Below, piece after piece: positions 1 to 5,432 of a stretch of DNA of 42,907 nucleotides. The first letter of the stretch is position 1. Each line of letters begins with the position of its first letter. Below the pieces are notes generated by a model. The model did not search any database and was not told where the DNA came from. It saw nothing but the letters and a program-made list of their open reading frames with translations. The stretch comes from Candidatus Angelobacter sp. (GTDB taxonomy: Bacteria > Acidobacteriota > Terriglobia > Terriglobales > Acidobacteriaceae): NCBI GenBank assembly GCA_025462835.1, contig JAOAPH010000186.1, forward strand, positions 1 through 42,907, written 5' to 3'. The translations under genes were made by a program, and so were the position numbers.

Positions 1-288
1 CTGTCCTGTGCTTGCACGTCCAAACCGCCGCCAACCTTGCACGTCAAAGCGGTGACCCCGTGTGCTGACTCCATTGGTGGGACATTTGAGGGCGTCGAAT
101 ATGCTCTTGCTCCGGTGCGCGGAGACAAACAGCTCGGCATCGCTTGTTACGATCCCATTCGCATTGAGGACATTAGTAAGGACTTTTCGGCTCATTTGGA
201 CGCTGAGCGCGGAGTCATGATTATTAACGTCCAGGGCCACGGAGCCGTGACATATTCCATACAGTCTGCCCGGGAGGTGAGCAAATGA
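1..288 (+). CDS. hypothetical protein, 5' end outside window
   Basis: The frame is open from base 1 to a TGA at 286-288, so the visible 95 codons are probably the C-terminal part of a longer gene. An internal TTG at 37 could serve as a start but has no ribosome binding site in front of it. The first visible residues, LSCACTSKPPPT, look like a lipobox followed by a proline-rich spacer, so a lipoprotein is possible, but the signal peptide is not in view. I recognise no family. The stop codon overlaps the next start (ATGA), suggesting translational coupling. It lies on the element side of the tRNA-Leu junction at 857, so it is probably cargo of the integrated element. Confidence 0.5.
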   Translation: MSCACTSKPPPTLHVKAVTPCADSIGGTFEGVEYALAPVRGDKQLGIACYDPIRIEDISKDFSAHLDAERGVMIINVQGHGAVTYSIQSAREVSK

Positions 289-335
289 ATTTCCTTGATG
301 AACTATCAAAACTCTCTCGCATTAGGAGAACTTAA
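285..335 (+). CDS. 16-residue micro-ORF with strong ribosome binding site
   Basis: ATG at 285 overlaps the preceding stop by 4 bases and is followed by 16 codons (MNFLDELSKLSRIRRT) and a TAA. A near-perfect Shine-Dalgarno sequence, GGAGGTGA at 273-280, ends 4 bases before the ATG. It is one of the best ribosome binding sites in the window, yet it serves only this tiny frame. The peptide has an acidic, amphipathic start and a basic tail. It could be a real micro-protein, a leader peptide coupling the two flanking genes, or the start of a longer gene disrupted by a frameshift. No function is proposed. Confidence 0.4.
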   Translation: MNFLDELSKLSRIRRT

Positions 336-340
336 ATCAC

Positions 341-541
341 ATGGGCCTATACAGAAAAGTAGGGCGGGATGCTCTCGGACGAGAAATAGAGTTGTTTGCG
401 ACCGATACAAACCATCCGAAGCTGCATTTCATGCCTGAGAGGACGCTTGTCCCCAAACCAGCATCAATGAACGAAAAGAAGCCTGTCGGAAAGATTTGTC
501 TTTTCAGCATGGCGAAAGCGAATGAATGCGAGAAAAATTAA
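341..541 (+). CDS. hypothetical protein, 66 aa
   Basis: This small frame starts with ATG at 341, with AGGAG at 324-328 as a rather distant ribosome binding site. It encodes a 66-residue basic soluble protein with no signal peptide or membrane segment. No motif is recognised. Its stop lies 16 bases inside the next gene (526-726), which argues that the two are co-translated in one element operon. Low information content and short length keep confidence moderate. Confidence 0.45.
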   Translation: MGLYRKVGRDALGREIELFATDTNHPKLHFMPERTLVPKPASMNEKKPVGKICLFSMAKANECEKN

Positions 542-726
542 CTTTCACAGTTAGCGAAGTAGCGGAATTGATTGGCTTTTCCGCCCGGACGGTTACGCGG
601 ATGTTTGAAAACCAATCGGGCGTGATCCTTGTGGAGCGTCCCGAGAAAATGAACAAGCGGCGCTATAGAAGCATCCGCATCCCTCGCCCTGTCTATGAGC
701 GCGTAATCAGGAAGATCACCGTATAG
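526..726 (+). CDS. small helix-turn-helix DNA-binding protein, possible excisionase
   Basis: A 66-residue protein with an N-terminal helix-turn-helix of the MerR/excisionase type: FTVSEVAELIGFSARTVTR (residues 7-25) reads as helix, turn, recognition helix. A very basic stretch, KMNKRRYRSIRIPR, follows and would suit a DNA-contacting wing. Excisionases of tyrosine-integrase elements are small winged-helix proteins of this kind, and this gene is the last one before the tRNA-Leu att junction at 857, which fits that role. The specific job is inference: a small transcriptional regulator of the element is equally possible. No integrase gene is visible; it would have to be further left. The start overlaps the upstream gene by 16 bases. 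Confidence 0.6.
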   Translation: MREKLTFTVSEVAELIGFSARTVTRMFENQSGVILVERPEKMNKRRYRSIRIPRPVYERVIRKITV

Positions 727-836
727 AAGTCGTCATGCCCGAATCATGCCCAATACCCTACCGTGCATGGCAAAACTCTGCCGCACTTTGCCAAGCAGCA
801 ACCCGTAAGCTGTTGCAAACGCTTGAAAGCGCGTTA

Positions 837-855
837 GTTGTGAGCAGCTCACAAC
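837..855. repeat. perfect 9-bp inverted repeat abutting the att junction
   Basis: GTTGTGAGC at 837-845 and GCTCACAAC at 847-855 are exact reverse complements separated by one base. The dyad ends one base before the point (about 857) where tRNA-Leu identity begins. It may be a binding site for an integrase or excisionase, or an operator. Weaker dyads (CGCTT/AAGCG at 820-831, GCAAC/GTTGC at 798-816) precede it. Confidence 0.6.
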
Positions 856-856
856 A

Positions 857-915
857 GACTTAAAATCCCGGGCCCTTAAAGGGGCGTGACGGTTCGATTC
901 CGTCCCCGGGCACCA
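857..915 (+). pseudogene. 3' fragment of tRNA-Leu(TAA); probable attR of an integrated element
   Basis: The sequence reads as the 3' part of a class II tRNA. It has an anticodon loop CTTAAAA (859-865, anticodon TAA), the 3' anticodon strand TCCCG (866-870), and a long variable arm with a GCCC/GGGC stem (871-887). A T-arm follows with 5-bp stem GACGG/CCGTC and loop TTCGATT (888-904), then the acceptor 3' strand CCCGGGC (905-911), discriminator A and CCA (913-915). The 5' half is absent: the bases before the loop (ACAGA, 854-858) pair with the 3' anticodon strand at only two of five positions, and no GCCCGGG acceptor strand lies upstream. Tyrosine integrases often recombine at tRNA anticodon loops, leaving exactly such a displaced 3' end. 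The intact tRNA should lie at the other end of the element, left of the window. Confidence 0.8.
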
Positions 916-1113
916 TGTTCTTCTACAATGATCCACTCCCCCGACTCTTCAAGGTGAATCCCCTAAGCAGAATTGCTGGGGAGATTGGCTCCGTTGAGGT
1001 TGGGGTAACTACCATAAAGTTAAACTTTATGGTGTAGTAGGCATCTGACACTAGCAATTCACTTTACCTCGGATTGCTTGTACCACCCCAGAATTGCCTT
1101 TTCCTGTTGTAAG
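916..1113. other. gene-free chromosomal flank of the att junction
   Basis: I see no credible coding frame from 916 to the promoter at 1129. The only clear structure is the palindrome at 1011-1033. Confidence 0.5.
1011..1033. repeat. 23-bp palindrome, operator-like
   Basis: ACCATAAAGTT (1011-1021) and AACTTTATGGT (1023-1033) are exact reverse complements around a single A. The AT-rich arms and absence of a T tract make a transcription terminator unlikely; a dimeric repressor site is a better guess. No gene starts within 250 bases on the + strand other than the small protein at 1316. Confidence 0.6.
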
Positions 1114-1157
1114 AAGTACGTAAAGTACTTGCATTTGATGGCAAAATCCCTTAGAAT
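1114..1157 (+). promoter_or_regulatory. sigma70-type promoter with overlapping dyad
   Basis: TTGCAT (1129-1134) and TAGAAT (1152-1157) are separated by 17 bases, a good match to a housekeeping promoter. The dyad AAGTAC/GTACTT (1114-1119 and 1125-1130, 5-base spacer) overlaps the -35 box and could be an operator. Transcription would start near 1164, leaving a leader of about 150 bases before the gene at 1316. Confidence 0.5.
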
Positions 1158-1315
1158 CAATGGTTTTTAGAAGTGGTTAGCTTCCAAGTAGAAGGCCGCC
1201 GAGCCACGAAAGGAACGTTCTCCTACTGGACGCTAGGTGCAGGACTGAATCGTTACATACACGGAATGAATCTAAAACACCAATATTCTTCTTTTTGAGG
1301 CAGGACGAACTAAAT

Positions 1316-1543
1316 ATGGCAAAGCGTCGTGGAAATCCTAATTGGGGCAAGCCGGAGCCGATCGGACCGGTAGTGCCTACAGTGACCTCTTTTGAGCAGG
1401 CGGTCAAAGAATATAAGCTGGCGCCTGATCAATACATCCGCTCTACACGTCTTCGTGAGTGGGCGCGCCGCAACAAGAACTCGAAGTACATCCCGGAGCC
1501 GCTCTTGGAAGCTTGGGGATTTGAGATCGAGTCTACGTTGTAA
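1316..1543 (+). CDS. small conserved-looking hypothetical protein, 75 aa
   Basis: ATG at 1316 follows AGGA (1302-1305) by ten bases; a TTG at 1295 in the same frame is less likely because it would put that site inside the gene. The protein is basic and soluble. It begins MAKRRGNPNWGKP and has a C-terminal half rich in Arg and Trp (STRLREWARRNKNSKYIPE), a composition typical of small nucleic-acid-binding proteins. The function is unknown. It stands alone, with its own promoter about 160 bases upstream and a strong terminator 25 bases downstream, so it is a monocistronic, probably well-expressed gene. Confidence 0.7.
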   Translation: MAKRRGNPNWGKPEPIGPVVPTVTSFEQAVKEYKLAPDQYIRSTRLREWARRNKNSKYIPEPLLEAWGFEIESTL

Positions 1544-1567
1544 GAACTAAAGTCATGTCAGCAATCG

Positions 1568-1592
1568 AGGCCACCCACAAGGTGGCCTTTTT
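1568..1592 (+). terminator. rho-independent terminator
   Basis: AGGCCACC (1568-1575), loop CACAA, GGTGGCCT (1581-1588) and a run of T to 1592. A perfect 8-bp stem with U tail just after the gene ending at 1543. Confidence 0.92.
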
Positions 1593-1628
1593 CTTTGCAG
1601 GTGATGTCTAACACTAGTTGGGATTTTG

Positions 1629-1659
1629 TTGGAGAGTTTCGCTATCAACAACGTATGAT
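1629..1659 (+). promoter_or_regulatory. candidate promoter of the exported protein gene
   Basis: TTGGAG (1629-1634) and TATGAT (1654-1659) with a 19-base spacer lie 45 bases before the start at 1704. The long spacer and imperfect -35 make this tentative. Confidence 0.3.
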
Positions 1660-1703
1660 GGCTCACACAAAGACAACAAATTCTATTGGCGTTCAAGGGC
1701 AAA

Positions 1704-2570
1704 ATGAAAACTGGGCTGAATTGCCGCATTGCATTGTTTCTTTTCTGCGGAATTCTCGCGCTGACGGTCAGCTGCCTGGCTTATGGGCAAAAAGAACCTC
1801 CGCCTTCACCGCCGTCTAACACGCAAGTCCCCGCGCCGCATAAAGAGACCTTACCTGTCGCCCCTAGCGCGCTGGCTGCAAGGCCGCAGCGTGAGTGCGA
1901 GGAACCGGAGCCGACATTTACCGGACTTGAATATAACGGTCCAATGAAGAAGTTCGTTGCACATATTGCAGGCAAGCCGGAGATCAGAACGGTGGCTCAT
2001 CCCCGCGATCACTTTGGCAAGATTGTTTGTTCACTTCCAGTCAAAAAGAAGTTCATGCTCTTCGCCAGAGATACATTCGAGCCAGTAACGTTCCTCATTG
2101 CTGGCTTCAACGCTGGATTGTCACAGGCAGAGAATGACGACCCCACGTTCGGCCAAGGGGCGGAAGGCTACGGGCACCGTTTCGGAGCCGCTTTTGCCGA
2201 CCAGGTTTCTGGGCAGTTCTTCGGGACTTTCTTCTACCCCACAGTTCTCCATGAAGATCCCCGCTATTTTCGGTCAGGCTATGGATCCAAGACCAGCCGC
2301 TTGTTCCACGCAATAAGTCATTCTTTCGTCACCCACACCGACAATGGAGCCCATACGTTCAACTTCTCGGAGTGGATGGGTGCATCCAGCACTACAGCTC
2401 TTGGAAACCTGTACCATCCTGGAAATCATCGTGGCTTCCAACCTGCGGCAAGGGGCGTGGCCTACTCCGTCGCTACCGATATGGGCTTCGACGTCTTACG
2501 CGAATTCTGGCCTGAATTGACGAAGCGCCTGCGACTGCCCTTTGTGGTCCATACAAATCCGGGAAAATAG
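1704..2570 (+). CDS. exported protein of unknown function, 288 aa
   Basis: The chosen start, ATG 1704, gives MKTG followed by a hydrophobic core (IALFLFCGILALTVSCLAYG), a convincing Sec signal peptide; an in-frame TTG at 1686 would add six residues. A proline-rich linker (about 31-60) leads to a globular region with many aromatic and glycine residues, including FEPVTFLIAGFNAGLSQ, FFYPTVLHEDPRYFRSG and FNFSEWMGA. The alternation of glycine, aromatic and small residues suggests a beta-rich envelope protein, but I cannot name a family. I have an impression of similar uncharacterised exported proteins in acidobacteria; this needs a search. It is flanked by the terminator at 1568 and a hairpin at 2570, so it is probably transcribed alone. 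Confidence 0.75.
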   Translation: MKTGLNCRIALFLFCGILALTVSCLAYGQKEPPPSPPSNTQVPAPHKETLPVAPSALAARPQRECEEPEPTFTGLEYNGPMKKFVAHIAGKPEIRTVAHPRDHFGKIVCSLPVKKKFMLFARDTFEPVTFLIAGFNAGLSQAENDDPTFGQGAEGYGHRFGAAFADQVSGQFFGTFFYPTVLHEDPRYFRSGYGSKTSRLFHAISHSFVTHTDNGAHTFNFSEWMGASSTTALGNLYHPGNHRGFQPAARGVAYSVATDMGFDVLREFWPELTKRLRLPFVVHTNPGK

Positions 2571-2591
2571 AGCGGGCAGATCCACCCGCTC
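2570..2591 (+). terminator. GC-rich hairpin after exported protein, weak terminator
   Basis: GAGCGGG (2570-2576), loop of 8, CCCGCTC (2585-2591), starting at the stop codon of the preceding gene. The tail is only TTG, so termination may be partial. Confidence 0.45.
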
Positions 2592-2623
2592 TTGAAATCG
2601 CAATCGGACCGATTGGCATCTGA

Positions 2624-3256
2624 ATGCAAGTGTCCTTCTCCGGTAACGAAATCATAGCGATGGTGATCGCCGCCAGCTTTGCTGCGGGGATCAATGTCTA
2701 TGCCACGCTTGCTACGTTAGGTCTGCTCGGCCAAGCAGGCGTGATTCCCATCCCGTCAAATTTGCAGATCGTAGAGAACTGGTGGGTCATTGGCGCTTCG
2801 CTTGGGCTCTTCGTCATAGAATTTTTCGCTGACAAAATCCCCGGCTTCGACCTTATCTGGAACGCTCTGCAAACATTTGTCCGCGTCCCCGTCGCCGCGT
2901 TGCTCGGATACCAAGCCACGGCTCAACTCTCACCGCAAGCGCAATTGTTGACGTCATTGGCGGCGGGAGGAGTGGCCTTGTTGGCGCATGGCGGCAAGAC
3001 AGCAGTTCGGGCGGCGGTTACGCCATCCCCTGAACCGATCTCGAATATCAGCCTGAGCTTTGCGGAGGATGCTTTGGCTATCGGCCTTACCTGGTTCGCG
3101 TCGACGCATCCGTACTGGGCGGCGGGAATCGCGGCTGCCCTTCTCATAGCGGTGGTCCTGGTACTGCGATTCGTGATCCGCGCTCTTCGCAAGCTATTCA
3201 GCGGAGCAATGCAACGCCTGGAAAGATTTGATCAGCCCACGACTGGTTCTGTTTGA
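2624..3256 (+). CDS. DUF4126 domain-containing membrane protein
   Basis: A 210-residue integral membrane protein of the DUF4126 type. It opens with a hydrophobic helix containing AASFAAGINVYATLATLGLLG, then a second segment around IGASLGLFVIEFFADKIPG (about 55-75). A region near 85-125 contains a short AHGGKTAVRAAV element, and a C-terminal helix, AAGIAALLIAVVLVLRFVIR-like, ends in a basic tail. The conserved early GIN/YAT and EFFADKIPG motifs fit the family. The biochemical role is unknown. It lies just upstream of the phosphate uptake pair, but the gap holds a promoter, so co-function is not implied. No clear ribosome binding site precedes the ATG. Confidence 0.8.
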   Translation: MQVSFSGNEIIAMVIAASFAAGINVYATLATLGLLGQAGVIPIPSNLQIVENWWVIGASLGLFVIEFFADKIPGFDLIWNALQTFVRVPVAALLGYQATAQLSPQAQLLTSLAAGGVALLAHGGKTAVRAAVTPSPEPISNISLSFAEDALAIGLTWFASTHPYWAAGIAAALLIAVVLVLRFVIRALRKLFSGAMQRLERFDQPTTGSV

Positions 3257-3260
3257 CCCC

Positions 3261-3277
3261 TGCATTCTGTAAATGCA
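3261..3277. repeat. inverted repeat upstream of the phosphate uptake promoter
   Basis: TGCATT (3261-3266) and AATGCA (3272-3277) are perfect arms around CTGTA. The dyad ends four bases before the candidate -35 box at 3282 and could be a regulator site. Confidence 0.45.
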
Positions 3278-3281
3278 ATAG

Positions 3282-3312
3282 TTGCCTTGTCCTCGTTCAG
3301 ACCGATTACAAT
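3282..3312 (+). promoter_or_regulatory. candidate promoter of the DUF47-pit operon
   Basis: TTGCCT (3282-3287) and TACAAT (3307-3312) are 19 bases apart. The -10 box is good, the spacer is long. Transcription would start near 3319, 23 bases before the ATG. Confidence 0.4.
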
Positions 3313-3341
3313 CCTTCATCACGATCCAGAGGAGAACCAGA

Positions 3342-3956
3342 ATGGTTCGCTTAGTGCCCAGAGACACAAAGTTCTTTGACATGTTTGCCGAGATGGCCAC
3401 CAACATCACGGATGGCGCCCGGTTGCTCAAAGCGATCCTCGACGATTTCGATAACGTCGAAGTCCGCGTGCAGCAATTAAAAGATTTAGAACACCGCGGC
3501 GATGAGATGACGCATGCGATCCTGGTGAAACTCAACTCCACCTTCATCACTCCATTCGATCGTGAGGACATCCACGCACTGGCGTCCGCGATGGACGACG
3601 TCCTCGATTTTGTCTATGCAGCAGGTGAACGACTGGTGATGTATAAGATCCCCGCAGCTCCGGCAGCGGCTTCAGAACTTGCTTCCGTCATCATCCGCCA
3701 AAGTGAACAACTGGCCAAAGCGGTCAGCATGCTGGAAAAGCACGATAACGTGCTGGAGATCTGCGTGGAGATCAACCGCCTGGAGAATGAGGCCGACAGG
3801 ATCGGACGGGCCGCCCTGGCCGCATTATTTGAGCGGGAAAAGGACCCCATTGCACTGATCAAGATCAAAGAACTGATCGAGGTCTTAGAAACTGCAACCG
3901 ACAAAGCTGAAGATGCAGCAAACGTTTTGGAATCCGTCGTACTGAAGAGCGCCTGA
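3342..3956 (+). CDS. DUF47 family protein, Pit accessory (PhoU-like)
   Basis: A 204-residue all-helical soluble protein of the DUF47 family, related to PhoU. Family traits visible are the N-terminal FDMFAEMATNITDGARLL helix, the LEHRGDEMTHAI motif, the TPFDREDIHALASAMDDVLDF segment and the ENEADRIGRAAL repeat-like motif near residue 150. DUF47 proteins are normally encoded next to Pit phosphate transporters and are thought to control or assist them; the pit gene starts 46 bases downstream. ATG 3342 is preceded by GAGGAGA, a strong ribosome binding site, which favours it over upstream in-frame starts. Probable regulation is through the promoter and dyad at 3261-3312. Confidence 0.92.
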   Translation: MVRLVPRDTKFFDMFAEMATNITDGARLLKAILDDFDNVEVRVQQLKDLEHRGDEMTHAILVKLNSTFITPFDREDIHALASAMDDVLDFVYAAGERLVMYKIPAAPAAASELASVIIRQSEQLAKAVSMLEKHDNVLEICVEINRLENEADRIGRAALAALFEREKDPIALIKIKELIEVLETATDKAEDAANVLESVVLKSA

Positions 3957-4002
3957 TCGGCTCCCTCCCGAAAATCGCAAAAAGAGAGAACTTCGAGACC
4001 AA

Positions 4003-5025
4003 GTGGAAAGCGCGACCCTGCTAGTCCTCATTACGATATTCACAGCGCTAGTCTTTGATTTCATCAATGGCTTTCATGACGCAGCCAACAGCATTGCCAC
4101 CGTTGTTTCCACGCGAGTATTGACGCCGCGCGTTGCCGTGATCTGGGCAGCGATATTCAATTTTCTGGCCATTTTCATGGGAACAAAAGTGGCCAAGACG
4201 ATCGGTAGCGGCATCCTCGATCTCAACCAGGTCACAAAGTTTGTGATTCTCTGCGGCCTTTTAGGTGCAATTGTTTGGAACTTGCTCACGTGGTGGTGGG
4301 GATTGCCAACATCTTCCTCTCATGCGCTTATCGGCGGCTTGGCGGGTGCCGCAATCACACGCGCTGGCTTTGGCGTCATCATCTGGTCGGGTTGGACCAA
4401 GACTCTTGCTTTTATCGTAATTGCGCCGTTGATGGGTCTGGTGCTCGGGCTTATTTTCATGGTCGCAGTCTCCTGGATCTTTGAAAAGAAGGCGCCCCGG
4501 CAGGTGGACGGCTGGTTTAGGAAACTGCAGTTGATGTCCGCAGCCGCCTACAGCCTGGGACACGGTGGCAACGATGCGCAGAAGACGATGGGAATCATTG
4601 CAGGAGCCCTATTCGCCGGTGGTTTTATCACAAAGAAGGAACTGACCACCGACTGGGGGATCTATCACTGGCCGATTGTGCTTTCGGCCCTGACTGCAAT
4701 CTCATTAGGAACGTACTTTGGCGGATGGCGAATCGTTCACACCATGGGCGCCAAGATCACCAAGCTAAGACCCGTCGGCGGATTTTGTGCCGAGACTGCA
4801 GGCGCAATTACTCTTTTCATAGCCACGCATTTTGGAATTCCCGTGAGCACAACTCACACGATCACTGGTGCGATCATTGGGGTAGGAGCCACGCACCGGA
4901 TGTCGGCGGTACGCTGGGGCGTTGCCGGACGGATCGTGTGGGCGTGGATATTGACGATCCCGGCCTCGGGCCTGGTAGCAGCAATCTCTTTCATGATCGT
5001 GCGCCAGTTCATCCCCGGCGCCTAA
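4003..5025 (+). CDS. pit: inorganic phosphate transporter, Pit family
   Basis: A 340-residue low-affinity inorganic phosphate permease with about ten membrane helices. The duplicated Pit signatures are present: NGFHDAANSIAT at residues 22-33 and HGGNDAQKTMG at about 187-197. The C-terminal signature VSTTHTITGAIIGVG also matches. Pit proteins import metal-phosphate complexes with protons. The start is GTG 4003, giving MESATLLV directly before the first helix. It forms an operon with the DUF47 gene 46 bases upstream. Its stop lies 11 bases from the stop of a convergent gene. The length is slightly short for the family (E. coli PitA is near 500) but typical of compact bacterial Pit proteins. Confidence 0.95.
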   Translation: MESATLLVLITIFTALVFDFINGFHDAANSIATVVSTRVLTPRVAVIWAAIFNFLAIFMGTKVAKTIGSGILDLNQVTKFVILCGLLGAIVWNLLTWWWGLPTSSSHALIGGLAGAAITRAGFGVIIWSGWTKTLAFIVIAPLMGLVLGLIFMVAVSWIFEKKAPRQVDGWFRKLQLMSAAAYSLGHGGNDAQKTMGIIAGALFAGGFITKKELTTDWGIYHWPIVLSALTAISLGTYFGGWRIVHTMGAKITKLRPVGGFCAETAGAITLFIATHFGIPVSTTHTITGAIIGVGATHRMSAVRWGVAGRIVWAWILTIPASGLVAAISFMIVRQFIPGA

Positions 5026-5036
5026 ACGAGTTGCAG

Positions 5037-5363
5037 TTATTTTTTGAATATCACGAACACTGCTCCCACGATCATCGCGAACCCCGCCAGGTAATTCCAG
5101 CGAAACCCCTCCTTTAAGTAAAAGACCGAAAAGACGGAGAATACGACCAGCGTCACCGCTTCCTGGATGGTCTTCAGCTGGACTCCGGTGAATTCGCCAT
5201 AACCGTAGCGATTCGCGGGCACTGCGAGGCAATACTCGAAGAATGCGATCCCCCAGCTTCCAAGGATAACTTGCCAAAGTGGCAAATCACGGTGCTTCAA
5301 GTGTCCATACCACGCAAAAGTCATGAAGATGTTTGAAAAAATCAGCAGGATGATTGTTCGCAT
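5037..5363 (-). CDS. DMT-type small membrane protein (DUF486)
   Basis: A 108-residue membrane protein with four hydrophobic segments, matching the DUF486 family of the drug/metabolite transporter superfamily. Typical motifs are FMTFAWYGHLKH near the N-terminus, GSWGIAFFEYCLAVPANR in the middle, and FSVFYLKEGFRWNYLAGF before a last helix ending in a short basic tail. The four-helix size resembles SMR-type transporters, but the substrate is unknown. It is transcribed towards pit and divergently from rimO, 69 bases away. Confidence 0.88.
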   Translation of the reverse strand: MRTIILLIFSNIFMTFAWYGHLKHRDLPLWQVILGSWGIAFFEYCLAVPANRYGYGEFTGVQLKTIQEAVTLVVFSVFSVFYLKEGFRWNYLAGFAMIVGAVFVIFKK

Positions 5364-5432
5364 GCACTTCCCTTCGATGGAAAAGACAGCTCCCGACGGC
5401 GCCCACCTTAGGATGATAAAATAGGGGCTTCC

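Noticed and set aside
837-855. Resemblance to the symmetric lac operator
   Set aside because: The half site TTGTGAGC matches, but no LacI-family gene or sugar operon is nearby and the position fits an att site better.
733-936. Minus-strand frame with PGTESNRHAPLRARDFKS
   Set aside because: It is antisense to the tRNA-Leu fragment; peptides of this type are a well-known artefact of tRNA genes.
4765-5277. 170-residue minus-strand frame opposite pit and the DMT gene
   Set aside because: It overlaps two confident genes and shows no domain or codon logic; a shadow frame.
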